64,000 bases of DNA from Colletotrichum lupini (GCF_023278565.1 NC_064682.1:1798001-1862000); one strand, 5' to 3'. Shown: positions 47,309 to 59,753, numbered from the stretch's first letter. Notes: generated by a model not told the origin, from the letters alone. Translations and numbers: made by a program.

Positions 47309-48483
47309 AGCAGAGGAAGAGGGTGGGTTGTGCAGACGGGTTGTGTGGTGTGGTGTACCAACATTTGTGAAACCCTGTAAACCTCCGTGTATCCATCGCT
47401 GTAACAACAAAGTAACAATACCAAAGCGGCACCATAGAAGGGTGCCATTACACAAAGAGAAGCCATTCCGCTTTTGCTGGTTGAGCATCACCCCGTTTCG
47501 TCCACCTGAGAAGTCGCAAGAGATGGGACACTTATGTGCTTGCAGCGTAGTCTCACACTAGGCTGGCGTCGTATGAGCATTTTCTCCACTAGATGGGATC
47601 AGGACCCTTGTTTTCTATCGGAGCTTCGAAGGCCAAAGGGAAAAGTTCGTCGTTCCCAGCATAGATCCGGTGGGGCTAGTTCCTGTGCATCAGCAATGGC
47701 CCTGTTCTCCTTCTCGAAACTGAGTCCTCAGGTAGGATTTGGTCCAAGGCCATGTTGGTCGGCTGATGCAGAAGGATATTAAGCCATTCTCATCGCGGTG
47801 TAGGTGGCCAGTGTGAAATGTGTGCCAAGTTGTCGTCTTAGTTAGTGGCGGTTGAGTATTCACCATTCGCCTAGAATAACTAGTGTTGATTGACTAAAGT
47901 GATTTTGAGCGTTGAAGTATGTTTCAGCCCTCAATTCTTGGAAAAGCCGCTGCTGGCGATTCCGATGCCGGGAGGTAATGTCATCAGCTTCAAGAGTGGT
48001 TAGGAACTATAACACGTAAAAACGGGAAGGATTCAGGAGGTTCCGCATCCTCATTCAGGACCGCAGCAACGGTAGTTGGTAGGGCCATCCTGAAATCAGC
48101 GAGAAGTTTGTGTTTTTCCTTTGACTGATACTTCTTGCTTCAAGGGGACCACTGCCTTCGGGCCTAGTCTCATTCACGCCGAAGTTCATCTGAACTCGAA
48201 AAGCCTCAGACCCCACACATCACCAGGCACGACGCCATATGAATCACTTTAGTGGTCAATAACCCCATATTCTTATTCCCCAAAGAGCTCCATTTGATTC
48301 CGAACGCAGTAAAACATTTCATTGCAGGTCTGACAACCTGTGATTATTCTTAATATGCCTACTCATTCCTCGTAGATTGACCACAATCGTATATTTTGGG
48401 GGGCAAATCGCAGCCCATGACAAACGTAATATGTACAGTTCGCAATCGTAATGCGTCATGTGATGAGAGGGGGAAAGATTCTT
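47309..48483. other. intergenic between convergent genes
   Basis: 3' flanks of the aminopeptidase (+) and the bHLH gene (-), about 1.2 kb. No frame with coding character, no RNA gene recognised. Confidence 0.6.
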
Positions 48484-50118
48484 CTAACAGAAACCTCTTG
48501 GGTCGAACAGCGTCCTGCTGTAGTTCGGCATGGGGAAGGGCTGCCGAGCCTGTGCGCTCAAGAGCTGCTCAAAGGCCTGCAGGCGCCTCGCGAGTTCCTG
48601 GTGCTCACGCATAATGGCCTTGTTCCTTCGTTCTAGATAGTGTATATATTCAGTCGCCTTCGTGAGGACGGTGCCCTGCCGATGAGTGTAAGTAAATGAT
48701 TTCGCGCTTGTCAAATAGGGGAAAACACTCCAGCTTACCTTGCTAACTTTGGGACCGCGCTGCGATTGGCTGTCAACCTCAGCATCCTCACCACCTCCTT
48801 CCTCGGGTATTGACCTCAGAGACGGCACCGCGTCGCGCAGCTCCGAGATTCTGTCTTTGAGATTGGTACGGTACTTCCTCTCAATGTCGTTGTGTGCCGT
48901 TCGATCACCAGCCTTAACTTTGTCTTTCGACTTTTCAGATACGCCAGTGGCATTGGTGGTGCTCCGTGATACTTGCGGCCTCTGGGTGCCGGGCTCCTCC
49001 TTGATGGGGGCCTTTTCCTTTTGCTTGCCCTTGTGAGGAGCCGATTGCTCGGGGTCGTTGGCCGGGTCGTTCATACTGCCTGACGCCATAGTAGCATCGA
49101 AGTTCTCCAAGCTCGCAAATTCTGGACCAAGATCTGCTCCGACACCAAACCCCATACCGGATCCCAGACTGGTTGAAGATCGCCCCGTGTTGAGCGCTAT
49201 TGCTAGCAAGCGTCGCTGTTCGGGGTCAAGCATAGGCGCACCCATGGGACCCATTCCCCGCATTCCAAAAAGGGGGTTCATCCTTAGTCCAGGCGCGGGC
49301 TTTTCCCAGCTCAAGGGCGTCGAGTAAAGGCCCTCCCTAGGTGGTACTTCCTGAGGCGGCTGAGAATCAATCTTCCCGAGCTGATCGCCGAGGTTCATTG
49401 ATTCCAAAAAGTCCTCATCATCAGAAAGGGCATTGTCGAGCGCAGCGTCATCCATGAAGTCCTCTGGTTTGAACACAGGGTTGGTGTATAAACCGGCACC
49501 CAGGCCAGGTGTAGTCGACATGGGGTTCAGGCGATTCGCAGCGGGCCTAGCAAATGTCACTTCGTTAGCTTTTCTTTGATGATCAGTAAATTGTCCTTGG
49601 CTCAAACTATCTTACCTAGGCCGGTAATTCGGGGTAGGGTTGCTACGCCTTGAAAAGTCGATCTCAAAGCTTCCACCAAGCTTCTGTTCCTCATCATCGT
49701 CGAATTGGATCCAGTAGTCGACCGATTCCAATGCAGCAGCCTCCGAGTCGACCTTGGTCCGTTTCCGTGCATGGCCATCTCTCCGCCGGGGATCTTGGTT
49801 CGGTGCAGCGCGGCTCGGTAAGCCTGAATTTCTTTGTTGACCACCATGGTTGAACTGCATTTGAGTTGGCATGGAGCCGAGCCCAAAATTCGTGCTGGCA
49901 GGCGATGCCTGAGCAAAGGAAGGCAACGAACCAGAGGGGCCATTGGACGTCGACTCAGAGTTTGCAGGGTCGCCGCCTAAGGACTCCCACAAGGAGTTGT
50001 CCGGCGCATTTCTGGCAGCACCTGTGGCGGACGACTCGGCAGTCTGCTCGGCCGAGTTTGTCGTCTGGTTGTTGGGGACAGCAAAGTAGTCGAGGTTTTT
50101 GAGAAAGTTGGGGTCCAT
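48484..50118 (-). CDS. bHLH transcription factor with SREBP-type basic region
   Basis: DNA-binding nuclear regulator of 500 residues. Exons 50118-49616, 49546-48739 and 48675-48484; the introns are 69 bp (GTAAGA...GCTAG) and 63 bp (GTAAGC...GGCAG). The bHLH spans about 382-470: basic region AHNDIERKYRTNLKDRI, helix 1, an unusually long acidic/Gly loop (PEEGGGEDAEVDSQSQRG), then PKVSKGTVLTKATEYIHYLE as helix 2. The Tyr in ERKYR, where most bHLH proteins have Arg, is the mark of the SREBP class. There are no transmembrane segments, so it would not be released by membrane cleavage as SREBP/SrbA is. It resembles soluble fungal relatives such as SrbB, Hms1 or Tye7. The N-terminal half is low complexity and disordered, with a basic ARKRTK. 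A short leucine-bearing helix follows the bHLH. Start: first ATG in frame (MDPNFLKNL). Confidence 0.9.
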
Positions 50119-52171
50119 CACAACGCCAGCATTTCGGCCCCCGAAACGTCGGCGGTCGTCGATCTAGAAATCGATATATGCAATGTAGAGTGGATGTACA
50201 GCGGCTCGATCGCTTGCCGAATAATCCTTAAGCACTTGAGGCCCGGACCTCGTACGCTTCTTGGTCGGTGAAAGAGTTTGGCGACTCAAGATGGCCAGTC
50301 GTACGACCTCGTGTAGCCAATCAAGGCAATGTAGTCGTCCAATGGCAGCGAAGGCGATGGGGACAAGCAGCGAGCAACAGTCGTCGGGGTCGGCGTTGGC
50401 AAGGGAGGCAGGGCAGGACGCAGTGGATGAGCAGAGACGGTCGTTCGCGTTCGTGTACCGTCAAGAGTGTGCCGCTCGCGCAACAGACGGCAGGCAAGGC
50501 GGGGATTTCGCTTATTAAGATCAGCACAGGTTCGGATCGTTCAAAGAATTGTTTGGCCTTTGCGAGTAGGCTTGTGAGGGCGTAGGAGGCAAACGAGAAG
50601 CACGGGGACGGACAATAACAAGATCCATCAAACACGGGGAAGGACGAGAAAAGAGTTGAGGGTTGGGGAGAGGAATATGTGGAGGCAAGGACGAAAATGA
50701 CTGGTCACACCTTACGTATCCAGCAAGGGGATCTGTGGGAGGCTGCAGGAGGTTTACGGAGGCGGAAGGAAAAAGTTGAGCGGTTCAGGTGATTTGATAG
50801 TGGTGGTGGTGCTGTTGGAAACGGCGGCAGTTCGTAGGAGAGCAGGCCGAGAATTGCGACTCGCAGGAGACAGCTGGAGCTCTGTAGCGGAAGGACGAAG
50901 ACAAAAGTCGGCTGATATTCAAAGACAGGAAAAGTGACCCGCGCCGGATTCCGTGAGGGAGGGGGGGATTGACTCGAATTGACTCGGGCCAGGGCGGCCG
51001 AGTAGGCAAAAAAACTACTCCGGCAGAAAAGTGTGCAAAGGTTTGGCAATTGGGCGGGAAAGAACGATGCAGGATCGGGAGGAATGGCCTGACATCGAAT
51101 TTGCCAGTGGCCGGGGCACACTGGCTGAGCGTATCAAAAATCGACCACTTCATCTTGACAATCGTATGATGAACGAGGCTGCTGGAGGGGAGTCGTGCGA
51201 TGGGCGCCGAGCTCCAGCACAAGGGTCATCCATTGGATGTGCGTCGATCCGGCCCCACCACACCGCGCCCTCGTTGTCAGCCTTGCAAGCTGGCCCGAGC
51301 GTCGGCCCCAGAATAGACTTCCCGCTCCGTTAGGGTCCGGCTTCTTCTGGCTTGGTCTCCCCCGGTGCCCCCCCCCCCCCCAAAAATTCCCTAGACATCT
51401 TTCCCGAATTGGTGTCGGTCCAGTCAAAACTGTCCACCACCTTTCGTCCCCCCTTTGAATTGAAGCAGGAGCGTGATTCGCCTTCTCCAAACCCATACTT
51501 GCCGTGCTCCTCGGAGCGGGACCGGCGTGGAAGTTCTCAAACGTCAGGAACACTACGGAGTACTCTCCGCTCCTCCCCTTCGCCGTCATCGCCCAATTCC
51601 GCCCCCTGCCAAGATACTTCACCTTGCCTCGAACAGACATGCGCAACGGTTATGCCGCATTTCCAATGGAAACTTGGTGGTAGAACCGTTTGTGGCGGCG
51701 GCACCCACGTGGAACGGTCGAGACAAAATGCCCCAAACGTCGTTGGCGCCGTTGAGCCAACAATGCGTAAAGACGTCTAGAACGTCTCTGAATGCATCTT
51801 TTTAATTGTTTTTCCTCCCTTGCGTTCCCTATGGCCCCGACTTGCGTCCCATCGTCGGTCGACAGGCTTTCTATCATATAAGTTTGTTCGATTTGATGCT
51901 GCCCCAATCAAGTTTGCTGCAAGTGCAGAAGCTCTCATGCTCGTATCTGCATCTAATTGTCGGCCATCGCTGGACAATACGAACTTCTGTCAAAGAGCAT
52001 CAGGAGCGGCAGAGTCGCTGGTATCACGGTAGTGAATGAGAGCATCGGTTCCTCAGATTGTATAAATACTCGCTCCTCGAATTCCCAATACTTCCCAACA
52101 GAATCACACAACTCATCCTCTTCTTCGCCTTACCTCCCGGGTCATCAATTTGCCCTCGGTTTACCGTCGCC
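50119..52171. other. intergenic between divergent genes
   Basis: Shared upstream region of the bHLH gene (-) and the LysM gene (+). It includes a C14 run at 51368-51381. Frames of up to 170 codons on both strands overlap and have no motif. Confidence 0.5.
52061..52068 (+). promoter_or_regulatory. TATA box of the LysM gene
   Basis: TATAAATA, about 110 bp upstream of the start codon at 52172 and followed by a short pyrimidine-rich leader. It is the best TATA match upstream of any gene in the window, which suggests regulated expression. Confidence 0.55.
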
Positions 52172-52462
52172 ATGAAGTTCATCACGAGTATCGCTACCAT
52201 CCTCCTGGTTTCGACCTCGGTCATTGCTATCCCAGCCAGCCCCATCGCCACTCCAAACCCTCATCTCGAGCCAATGTGGCCAAAATGCGTCAAATTTTAC
52301 AAAGCTACAGGAGGTGAAACGTGCGACTCCATCGCCTCCAAAAACAACATCACAAAAGCCGATGTTATGGGCCTGAACCAGGCCATTGGCGGCCTCCGTG
52401 GATGCTCAATGAACAACATCTTTGAGGGATACTGGTACTGTGTCAAGCCAGATGGCTGGTAA
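52172..52462 (+). CDS. small secreted single-LysM protein
   Basis: Secreted 96-residue protein, one exon. Residues 1-20 are a typical signal peptide (MKFITSIATILLVSTSVIAI), followed by a Pro-rich stretch. One LysM domain fills the rest: KFYKATGGETCDSIASKNN, then ITKADVMGLNQAI, ending in EGYWYCVKP. Four cysteines (39, 51, 78, 90) could form two disulfides, as in fungal LysM proteins. LysM domains bind chitin or related N-acetylglucosamine polymers. In plant- or insect-associated fungi such proteins can shield hyphae or bind chitin fragments, but that role is inference here. The gene stands alone with several kilobases free on each side. The start is the only ATG that opens the signal peptide. 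Confidence 0.85.
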   Translation: MKFITSIATILLVSTSVIAIPASPIATPNPHLEPMWPKCVKFYKATGGETCDSIASKNNITKADVMGLNQAIGGLRGCSMNNIFEGYWYCVKPDGW

Positions 52463-53144
52463 TGGTCTTGCCACAAAGGCGTGAGCGGTCTCGCAGGATA
52501 GGCGAACTTCACACGGGCGAAAGATGGAGGACTACCTTGGTGGCGGATCAAGCGAGGCTTCGCATGGTGCCAAGCTACTTTGGCATGATGCTGGAAATGT
52601 TGCCGACAAGTGCTACTTACAGATACCAATAGTCAAAAACTTTATACCAGTTTCGCCACATTTTTCTCTCCCCGTCCAATTATTCAGCTTCTTCAAGGTT
52701 GGCTCTGATGTGTGTTGAACCAACAACCGTTCGCAGAGATCTTATCAGACCTTGCGAGGGTTTGGGTCAGCTTCTCTCTTCTTGCAATCGCTACACTTTT
52801 CCTTTGATATGCAGTGTGTCATAAGGTGGCTTTGATCCACGACATTTCGTGCCGAATTCATCGCAAAATTTGAAATCATAGAAGCCTGAATGGCCGCAAG
52901 TCCACATCTTTTTTTTCTCCGTGCACATCTTCCTTAGTCTCGACTGAGGAACCCGCGACTTGATGTTGGTACCCTCGTTTTCGTGGGTACTGGTTCTTGC
53001 TATGCTTGCGTCAGCATGTCTCTTTTGCTTTTATGCCGGATTCCTGGCTTCATTGAGGTTTTCTACAAACTAGAAGATGTATATCCAAGACAGCTTAGTG
53101 CTTGCAAGACAGAACGTGACTCTCAAGTCGATTGTGTGGACAGA

Positions 53145-53288
53145 TTGCTCCGTTGTCTTCTTGGGTGCCCTGCTTCGAACTGTAGAATCGCGAGCTGTCT
53201 GATAACAGCAGGATGGGTTGCTCTGTTGCCTTTCCGTGTGCTCTGCTTCGGACTCTGGGGTCGCGGGCTGTCTAATAACAGCATGAAG
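53145..53288. repeat. diverged tandem duplication, two units of about 72 bp
   Basis: Unit 1 (53145-53217) and unit 2 (53218-53288) both run from TTGCTCYGTTG through CCTGCTTCG/TCTGCTTCG and AGCTGTCT/GGCTGTCT to AATAACAGCA-like ends. Many of the differences are transitions. No coding role seen. Confidence 0.7.
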
Positions 53289-53414
53289 CTGAGGCAGAAA
53301 AGGCACTTCGAGGTCGAGCTTCAAGGCATCGGGTTCGCGGAGGAGGGACTCAGCGTAGACTCTCTGACCGGGAAATAAAGCAATACAACAGAAGTGCTCA
53401 GAGGGAAAGAATCA

Positions 53415-53520
53415 GTTCGGTAGGTTCTACTGAACATCGGCAAGGCTGGTCTTCGGCAGAAAGCGATGCAATTAAACTGTTCAGAGCAACAGGAGATATT
53501 CAGTAGGTTTCCCTGAACAG
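53415..53520. repeat. short inverted repeats with CTGTTCAG/CTGAACAG cores
   Basis: GTTCGGTAG-gtt-CTACTGAAC (53415-53435) is a 9-bp hairpin with one G-T pair. CTGTTCAG (53478-53485) and CTGAACAG (53513-53520) are a perfect 8-bp inverted pair. TTCAGTAGGTT in the second group echoes the first. Function unknown. Confidence 0.55.
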
Positions 53521-54150
53521 CAATGAGATTGTTTCTAAGACACAAGGCAGCAAGTTCAATCTACAAAGAGAGGGACAAGATCAAAAGGAGGTCAATATAT
53601 GCCTCTCTCGGCGAAGGAGAATATTTGGCGTTTTCCGGTGTGCAACCAATACCATGTGGTCCAGACCCCGTCGGACGCCTTACCGCGTTCCGCGGTACTG
53701 GAAATGACGAATCGAGACGCAGGCAGCAAGGGAAAAGCAGAAGCCCTTCGGTACATCACATATCAGAATTCTGCAGGGTGACTTGACAGCTTGGAAGGGG
53801 AGAGGGGGGAAGGGGGGAGGAGACCGGGAGTCGGGACTTGGACTTTCTCGTCAGCTTCTTTGGGAGCATGCCACCGATGTCCGTCGTTCCCAGTGGGCCA
53901 CAACCGACGTCACTTCGGCGAAGAACTACGGGATTGGTGGGCCCTTCGATGTGTAACCTATCAAACGGTCGGTTGTTGGGGTTTTTACCCGGCTAAGTGC
54001 AGAAGAATATTGTCTACGGGTATGGTTTCACGAAAAGGCGGTGGGTAAGGGTACGGACACCTTTGTCTTCTCTTGGCTGTAAGTACATCGAGATTTACCT
54101 CAGACGCTTTCCCATGTTACGCGCGCTCTCTCTCCCTCTCTGTCTCTCTA

Positions 54151-54200
54151 CTCTCAAAGCGGAGAATCTTTCTGTCTCTCAAAGCGGAGAATCTTTCTGT
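54151..54200. repeat. exact 25-bp tandem duplication
   Basis: The unit beginning ctctcaaagcggagaatctt occurs at 54151-54175 and 54176-54200 without mismatch, next to a CT-rich run. Probably recent. Confidence 0.9.
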
Positions 54201-56355
54201 TAAGGATGAATGTGCGGACCAAGGCAGTGAGCAGTAAAGGTTGTTGTCAAAAGGTGGGGGCGGACTGGGCTCCTGATGATGCTTAAAGACCCTAGATCCC
54301 TGTTGACTCCTCTGGAGTACCATAAGCCCCCCCGTCCTGGCCCTATCACGCACTGTCACTCTTTGATATGTGATCTGCTCAGGGTGTCAAACGTCAAAAG
54401 TCACCTCGGTGTTCTGTTTTGTTTCTTTCCAGCCCAAGAAAGGAGGGAAGTATGTATGTCCCTCTGCAAATCTCGCAGGTTTCATGCGAGAACGCGCTTC
54501 GGGATACAACCTTGAACACTTCCCCGAGGAGGTCCATGTTGCCGCAATGTTTGGTACGCTTGTGGCTTGCCGGTCGACGACCCCCCTTTCCCCCTTCAAG
54601 TTTTCTCAAAGAACCCCGCTACTGCGAGCTTCTGCGCGAATGGGCTGATGTGGATGGCCGTTTGCTTGCACCATTTGTCAGACTCACATTCGTAGACATG
54701 CATGGCAGCGCACGACTGGCTTCCTTATGCAGCGTATAGTCTTTGGAGTGAGAAAATCCATCCGAGTGGAGGGAGGTCGGCGCACTATTTTCTGCAGGGT
54801 CGGTAGAGGAAAGCCGGCTATCCATGTAAAGATGCTTCTTTGGACTCGGGTCTTAAACGTAGGCACCCGGACTGGGTCTCTTTCGGTCACAGTTGTTCGG
54901 AGCAGTCATCGAGATGTCGGACCTCGTTGTCGGTTGAGAATAACCCCAGCTTACAGCCTCCGAAGTTTTTGGGGGTATAACTCTCAAGGCCACAAGCCGT
55001 GATAATTCTTTGTCTCGGCGCCCAGTTTTCTGGGGCAATTGGGACACAATGTTCAAACGGTCTGTCCCTGACTGAACACCAAGTAATAACACCAGGCAAT
55101 GCGATGTCAATGAGGCGAAAGATTTCAGAGTGGTTCGCAATATGCTCTTGTCATACTCATGAGCTAAATTTGCTGTTTTCCAGAGCTACACTGGCTCTTC
55201 ATACTGTTCCTGACGGCAGCCAGGAACGAGGCACTGAAGAATACGCGTCCCGGATGACGGATGGTGATTTTCTTATATAGACCGCATTGGTGATGATGTC
55301 GAATGAAAGGCCTTACGTGTAGTACGACTAAGGCCACATTTAGACTATTTCTGAAGAAAACTCCTTAGAGGGCACAATGGCCTTGCCTCTTTTCTCGAAA
55401 ATCTAAAAAATTAGATGCCGGTTTTGACTACTGGTCATATCTTTCGTTGTATGCCACTTTCTGGCCTATTTCATTCGCTGACTAGCCTAGATTTGTATTG
55501 TTTCCTCGGGATCTCTGCTCCCAAGTCATTCGATGCTGCCGACTGCTTGATCATATTCATATAAGATCAACGAGCCCAGGTGATCACTTACTTGTAGATA
55601 CTCATTCACCAAGTCATCTTATTAGATGAAAATTCCAACCTGTGTTCTTAAGAGTGTGCATTGTTGTATTCAGACAAGTTCCGATTCATGAATTCGGGTT
55701 CTCTCCAAGGTCACCAATGGATCTGATGTAGCTCAAACACTTCGTCCCTTGAACGCGCTTGGTGCCGTCCTGTCCCACCCATTCTCACCATGACTCAAGT
55801 TCGTGGCGCCTTTTTGTACCGGGAACAGTCTTCTGAGAATTTTAACGTATGTATCAGACTGAAGGAAGAAAGTTAGGGAACTTACCTCACTGCAGAAAAA
55901 GTCGGGACAGTGGTGAAATGGAAGGCACCATGACCTTGCCTCGTCATGGGGGACACGGTCAATGGGAAGGCGCGAAGTGGCGGCTGGCTCTTTCCGCTTT
56001 CAAACCAAACAGCCTCGGGTTGAGGAAGGCACTTTCCCGATGACAAACCCCCAGATCCCATGATCCATTCCTTCCTCTTTCTACCTTCAATCCCAAACCA
56101 AGTCCCTTCCCAACTCTAGAAGTTGCCTCATTTCGTTCCATTGTCTTTCTCCAACAACTTACGGCCGAGACTCGCAACGTTCTTCCACACCCACTCATCT
56201 CCTCCCCTCACATACCCTTGCATCTGACCCGGCGTCGCCTCGCCATATCCCACTGGCTGCAACATAAATCTGTCGATTCCCGTCTCTAGTCTCTCTACTT
56301 CCCTCTGCTCACTTCAACCTGGGACAAACAACGCTAAGGCGGTGGAGGTGACAAA

Positions 56356-58167
56356 ATGTGGTGCAGTGTGCCGAAAATCCTTTTGGGATTGCTGTCGATT
56401 CGGGCATGGATCGACGGTGTCGAAGCCTTCTCTTGGGGAGGTGTCGAAAGGAGAGCAGACACCCCCCGGTCTGTGGAAGAGCATATGGTCAACCCGTCGG
56501 TTGTAGTTCACGACGCATCACGCTTGCCGAATGTCTACGCCGTCGCCATGCAGGAGCTCCAAGAACTCGAGTCAGAACCTCTCTGCCATCGAATCGCTGC
56601 TCGACTCCTGGTCAACAACTGCCAGCTGTTGGAAGGCAAAGACGACGCCACCGTTCTCACCGACAGCGGCAGACAAATCCGTGACTTTGTGGACTCATAT
56701 GCCGCCAGTCTTGCTATCTGTGATCTGGAGAGAGGCAGTTTTGTCATCCCTTCTGGATGTGCGCCGTTCAGAGAACATGCTCTAGCTAACCTACCGACCT
56801 CCAAAGTTGCTCAGCTTCACGTCTCACCTCGGCAGATAGATTCGTGTCTCTCGGGGTTAGCCAAGTCCGACTCTGCGTGGAATACTTGGGTGAGCTACCG
56901 TCATAAGGCTCTCAGATTCTGCGAGGCTGCTCGCGCAGATAATGACAAAGGTAATTATCTATCCTCCGTACATAGGGAATATTTCTAATATTGCTGCAGC
57001 ACAGAGCATTCGTCTATACCAACGTCTCACCGAAGTCCTCTCAAAACTGTCCGAGGGAGTTGAACAAGAGCTTGAAGCCCACCTACATGCGATCAATCTG
57101 AGAGCAGCTGAGACTACAGAGCAGCTCCGCCAAATGAACCCAGACATCGATCAGTTGCGAAACAGCTTACAAGACCTGGACAGATATGTTTCTCAGGACG
57201 TGATGCAGATGGTACAGGTAGGTTCGCCACACTCATTCCCGAGCACTGCAACTCAACTGACTGAAAGGCATCAAATTCTGCGATGCGAGGCGGCCTCGAG
57301 GATGCCCAGAACCTGCAACAGCTGCTGACGGTGCTCCTCAAAACGGTCCTTAGCAGCAACGCCGAAGTTGCAGCATCGCATGAGCTGGCACTGACAGACT
57401 TCAAAGAACGAACTGGGAATGAGGTCGCGGCTGTCATGGCTGCTCTCGCAACAGCTATAGCATCGTCTACATCCCTTCATGGCCAGTTGGTAAGCAAGTT
57501 GAGACCGACCACTTGCTTTCTAGACTGACATCGAATAGGAACAATCCCACATTCGAGCGATTGAACTAGCTCACCGACAAGATAGTCTTGAGAAAGTTGG
57601 TGAAGAAAGTCTCCTGCAAGAATCAAACATGCCGCTGACTATCTTTCAGGGATTGGAGAAACTCCTAGACATTACCGATGACATTTCCTCGAAATACGAA
57701 TCACACTCTGATAAGCTTTCACACGTGAACCAGATTTCAGAAGACCTGCTGGATACACTTGACAATATGGCTTCATCGACATCAGAAGTTCGCGGTTCTT
57801 TCCATCGACCGGGTTGGACAAGTTGGGTGCCATATGTGGCGTGCCCAGCCGCGTCTTTACTCATGGGATCTTACGGTCTTCCACCATCAGCAGTGAGAAA
57901 CCTCGGACTAATTGCGCTCGGTATGGTGTTGACACATTACTTTGCAAGAAAAGGATACTGATTGTAATATGCTTTATAGGCGAACTTGCTGGCTTCGTCG
58001 TGTCTTATGCCAAATATCTCTCGCCGGGTATCCTCGAGGCTGATCAGCATATATCTCCAATTATTGGCGCCATGAACAAGACCTTCATTTCCACGGCGTC
58101 CCCAAATTATCTTTCCAGAGATCTGCCGCTAATTCAACGCAATATCCGAGGATCGACGACGACTTGA
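56356..58167 (+). CDS. Kar5/Tht1-type nuclear membrane fusion protein
   Basis: Membrane protein of the nuclear envelope/ER needed for nuclear fusion after mating in yeasts. Five exons: 56356-56950, 57000-57217, 57268-57489, 57539-57920 and 57980-58167, giving 534 residues. Introns are 49-59 bp. A hydrophobic N-terminal signal leads into a Cys-containing lumenal region with the family signature around Cys77 and Cys89 (PLCHRIAARLLVNNCQLLEG) and later Cys122 and Cys135 (AICDLERGS...SGCAPF). Long helical, coiled-coil-like segments follow (about 200-420). C-terminal hydrophobic stretches (WVPYVACPAASLLMG and NLGLIALGELAGFVVSYA) fit membrane anchoring. The last intron (GTATGG...TTATAG) joins LGLIALG to ELAGFVVSY. 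If it is not spliced, the protein ends at 57961 after HYFARKGY, so the C-terminus is less certain than the rest. Confidence 0.85.
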
Positions 58168-58657
58168 GAGCTGCTGGTCGAGAGCGACATTCGACATGAA
58201 TCTCCAAATCGAAACACATACAAAGTTTATGACATCTGGGCAGGGCGAATTGTTTCCGGCGTTTGTGATTATATCTTTTACCTTCCTTCTTGCTTTTTGT
58301 TGTTTTTTTGCGGATGGGTTACTGGACTATGGTCATTGCAATCGGTGGAAATTAGTACTGGGAAACGGTTGCCTGTGACATCATTTCTCGCATATGAACT
58401 TAGCAAGTCGCCTATTCGGGCACTATGCACTTTTAACCGGAGTTTGATCATTCTCATCCATTCATCTCCCCTTTTGCTATCTTGTGTGCCTATATCCCAG
58501 TGCAAGGCAGACTGACTGCGGGGAAGTGCATGAAGGCGTATTACTGTCTTTCCTCATAGCCTGACCCCGACCGCCAGCTAAACTTTGCCGTTGTCTCCAA
58601 ACACCCGACCGTCTTGAAGCTGCGGGATTAACTCAAGACGAGACGAAGACAGCGGCG
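58168..58657. other. intergenic, no gene seen
   Basis: Short gap between the Kar5/Tht1 gene and the nitrilase-family gene, both on the plus strand. Short frames only. Confidence 0.6.
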
Positions 58658-59753
58658 ATGGCGGACAAGGTCAAGATCGCGCTCATTCAAATGCACCCTA
58701 AGGTCAGTAAGTCTAGGACTACCCCTCATCGAAAATGCTTAGCCCAGTCTAGCTCCCGCGCTTCCTTTTTCATGCGCCATGGCTCACGAGGTTCCCCTGC
58801 GGCTGCGGCGGGGGGAACTTCTGCCTCTTCCCCGTGGGAAAAAAAAAACAAAGTTCTGATGAGCATCACAGGTCGTCGCGCCAGAGGAGAACTTCACCAA
58901 GGCAGAGGCTTACATCCGCACCGCCGTTTCTAAGGGCTGTTCGCTAGCCGTGCTGCCCGAGTACCATCTAACATCATGGGTCCCCGACCACCCTCAGTTC
59001 GTATCCGCCTGCGCGCAGTCCTGGACGTACCTTGAGCGGTATCAGGCCCTGGCCAAGGAGCTAGGAGTGTCCATCGTGCCGGGGACCATTGTGGAGCCGG
59101 ACGGCGAGGAGGGGGCAGACGACCTGGACCTTTTGAACGTTGCATATTTCATCGGTCCCGACGGCGCCGTGCTGGGGCGGTACCAGAAGAAGAACCTGTG
59201 GCACAACGAGAGGCCACACCTGACAAAGGGCCCCGAGCCGCACGGCGCCTTTGACACGCCGCTGGGGAGGGCGGGCATGCTGGTGTGCTGGGACCTGGCG
59301 TTCCCCGAGGCGTTTAGGGAGCTCATCCGCGACGGGGCGAGGATTATTGTCTGTCCCGCGTTTTGGCTCGCCGACGAGTACAAGCGCGACAACGGGGCGG
59401 GGAACGGCGCGACCGAGGTGGTGAACCGCGACTCGGAGCGTGTTTTCTTGGAGAATGTCATGGTCACGAGGGCGTTTGAGAACACGGCGGCCGTGGTCCT
59501 CGTCAACGCGGGCGGGCCCGCGGGCGGAGGCGGGGTGGAGGTTCGGGAGGAGGGGGCCAGGGTCCGGTATTGTGGTGTCAGTCAGGTTGCGATGCCGCTT
59601 GTCGGTGCGCTCGGCAAGCTGGGTGCCGAACAGGCGATGGAGATTGTCGAGGTCGACTTGGGGCTGTTGGATGTTGCTGAGGAGGCGTATAAGGTGAGGG
59701 AGGATATGAGGAAGGAAGGCTGGCATTATGGGTACTCGATTGTGAAGGAATAA
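58658..59753 (+). CDS. nitrilase-superfamily amidohydrolase
   Basis: Carbon-nitrogen hydrolase that cleaves an amide or nitrile bond; the substrate cannot be told from sequence. Exons 58658-58702 and 58872-59753 are joined across a 169-bp intron (GTCAGT...TCACAG), giving 308 residues. The catalytic triad is Glu45 (AVLPEYHL), Lys121 (GRYQKKNLW) and Cys154 ([11 protein letters not shown]). The protein begins [11 protein letters not shown], the usual first beta strand. A second possible donor, GTAAGT at 58707, would break the frame and is rejected. No targeting signal. The codon use is strongly GC-rich. The nitrilase gene and RAP1 converge, with stops 189 bp apart. Confidence 0.9.

Larger units (their letters stand above)
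52463..56355. other. about 3.9 kb without a recognisable gene
   Basis: Balanced to slightly AT-rich. No frame with a motif or splice support. It contains a diverged tandem pair (53145-53288), inverted repeats near 53415-53520 and an exact 25-bp tandem duplication (54151-54200), annotated separately. Confidence 0.5.
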
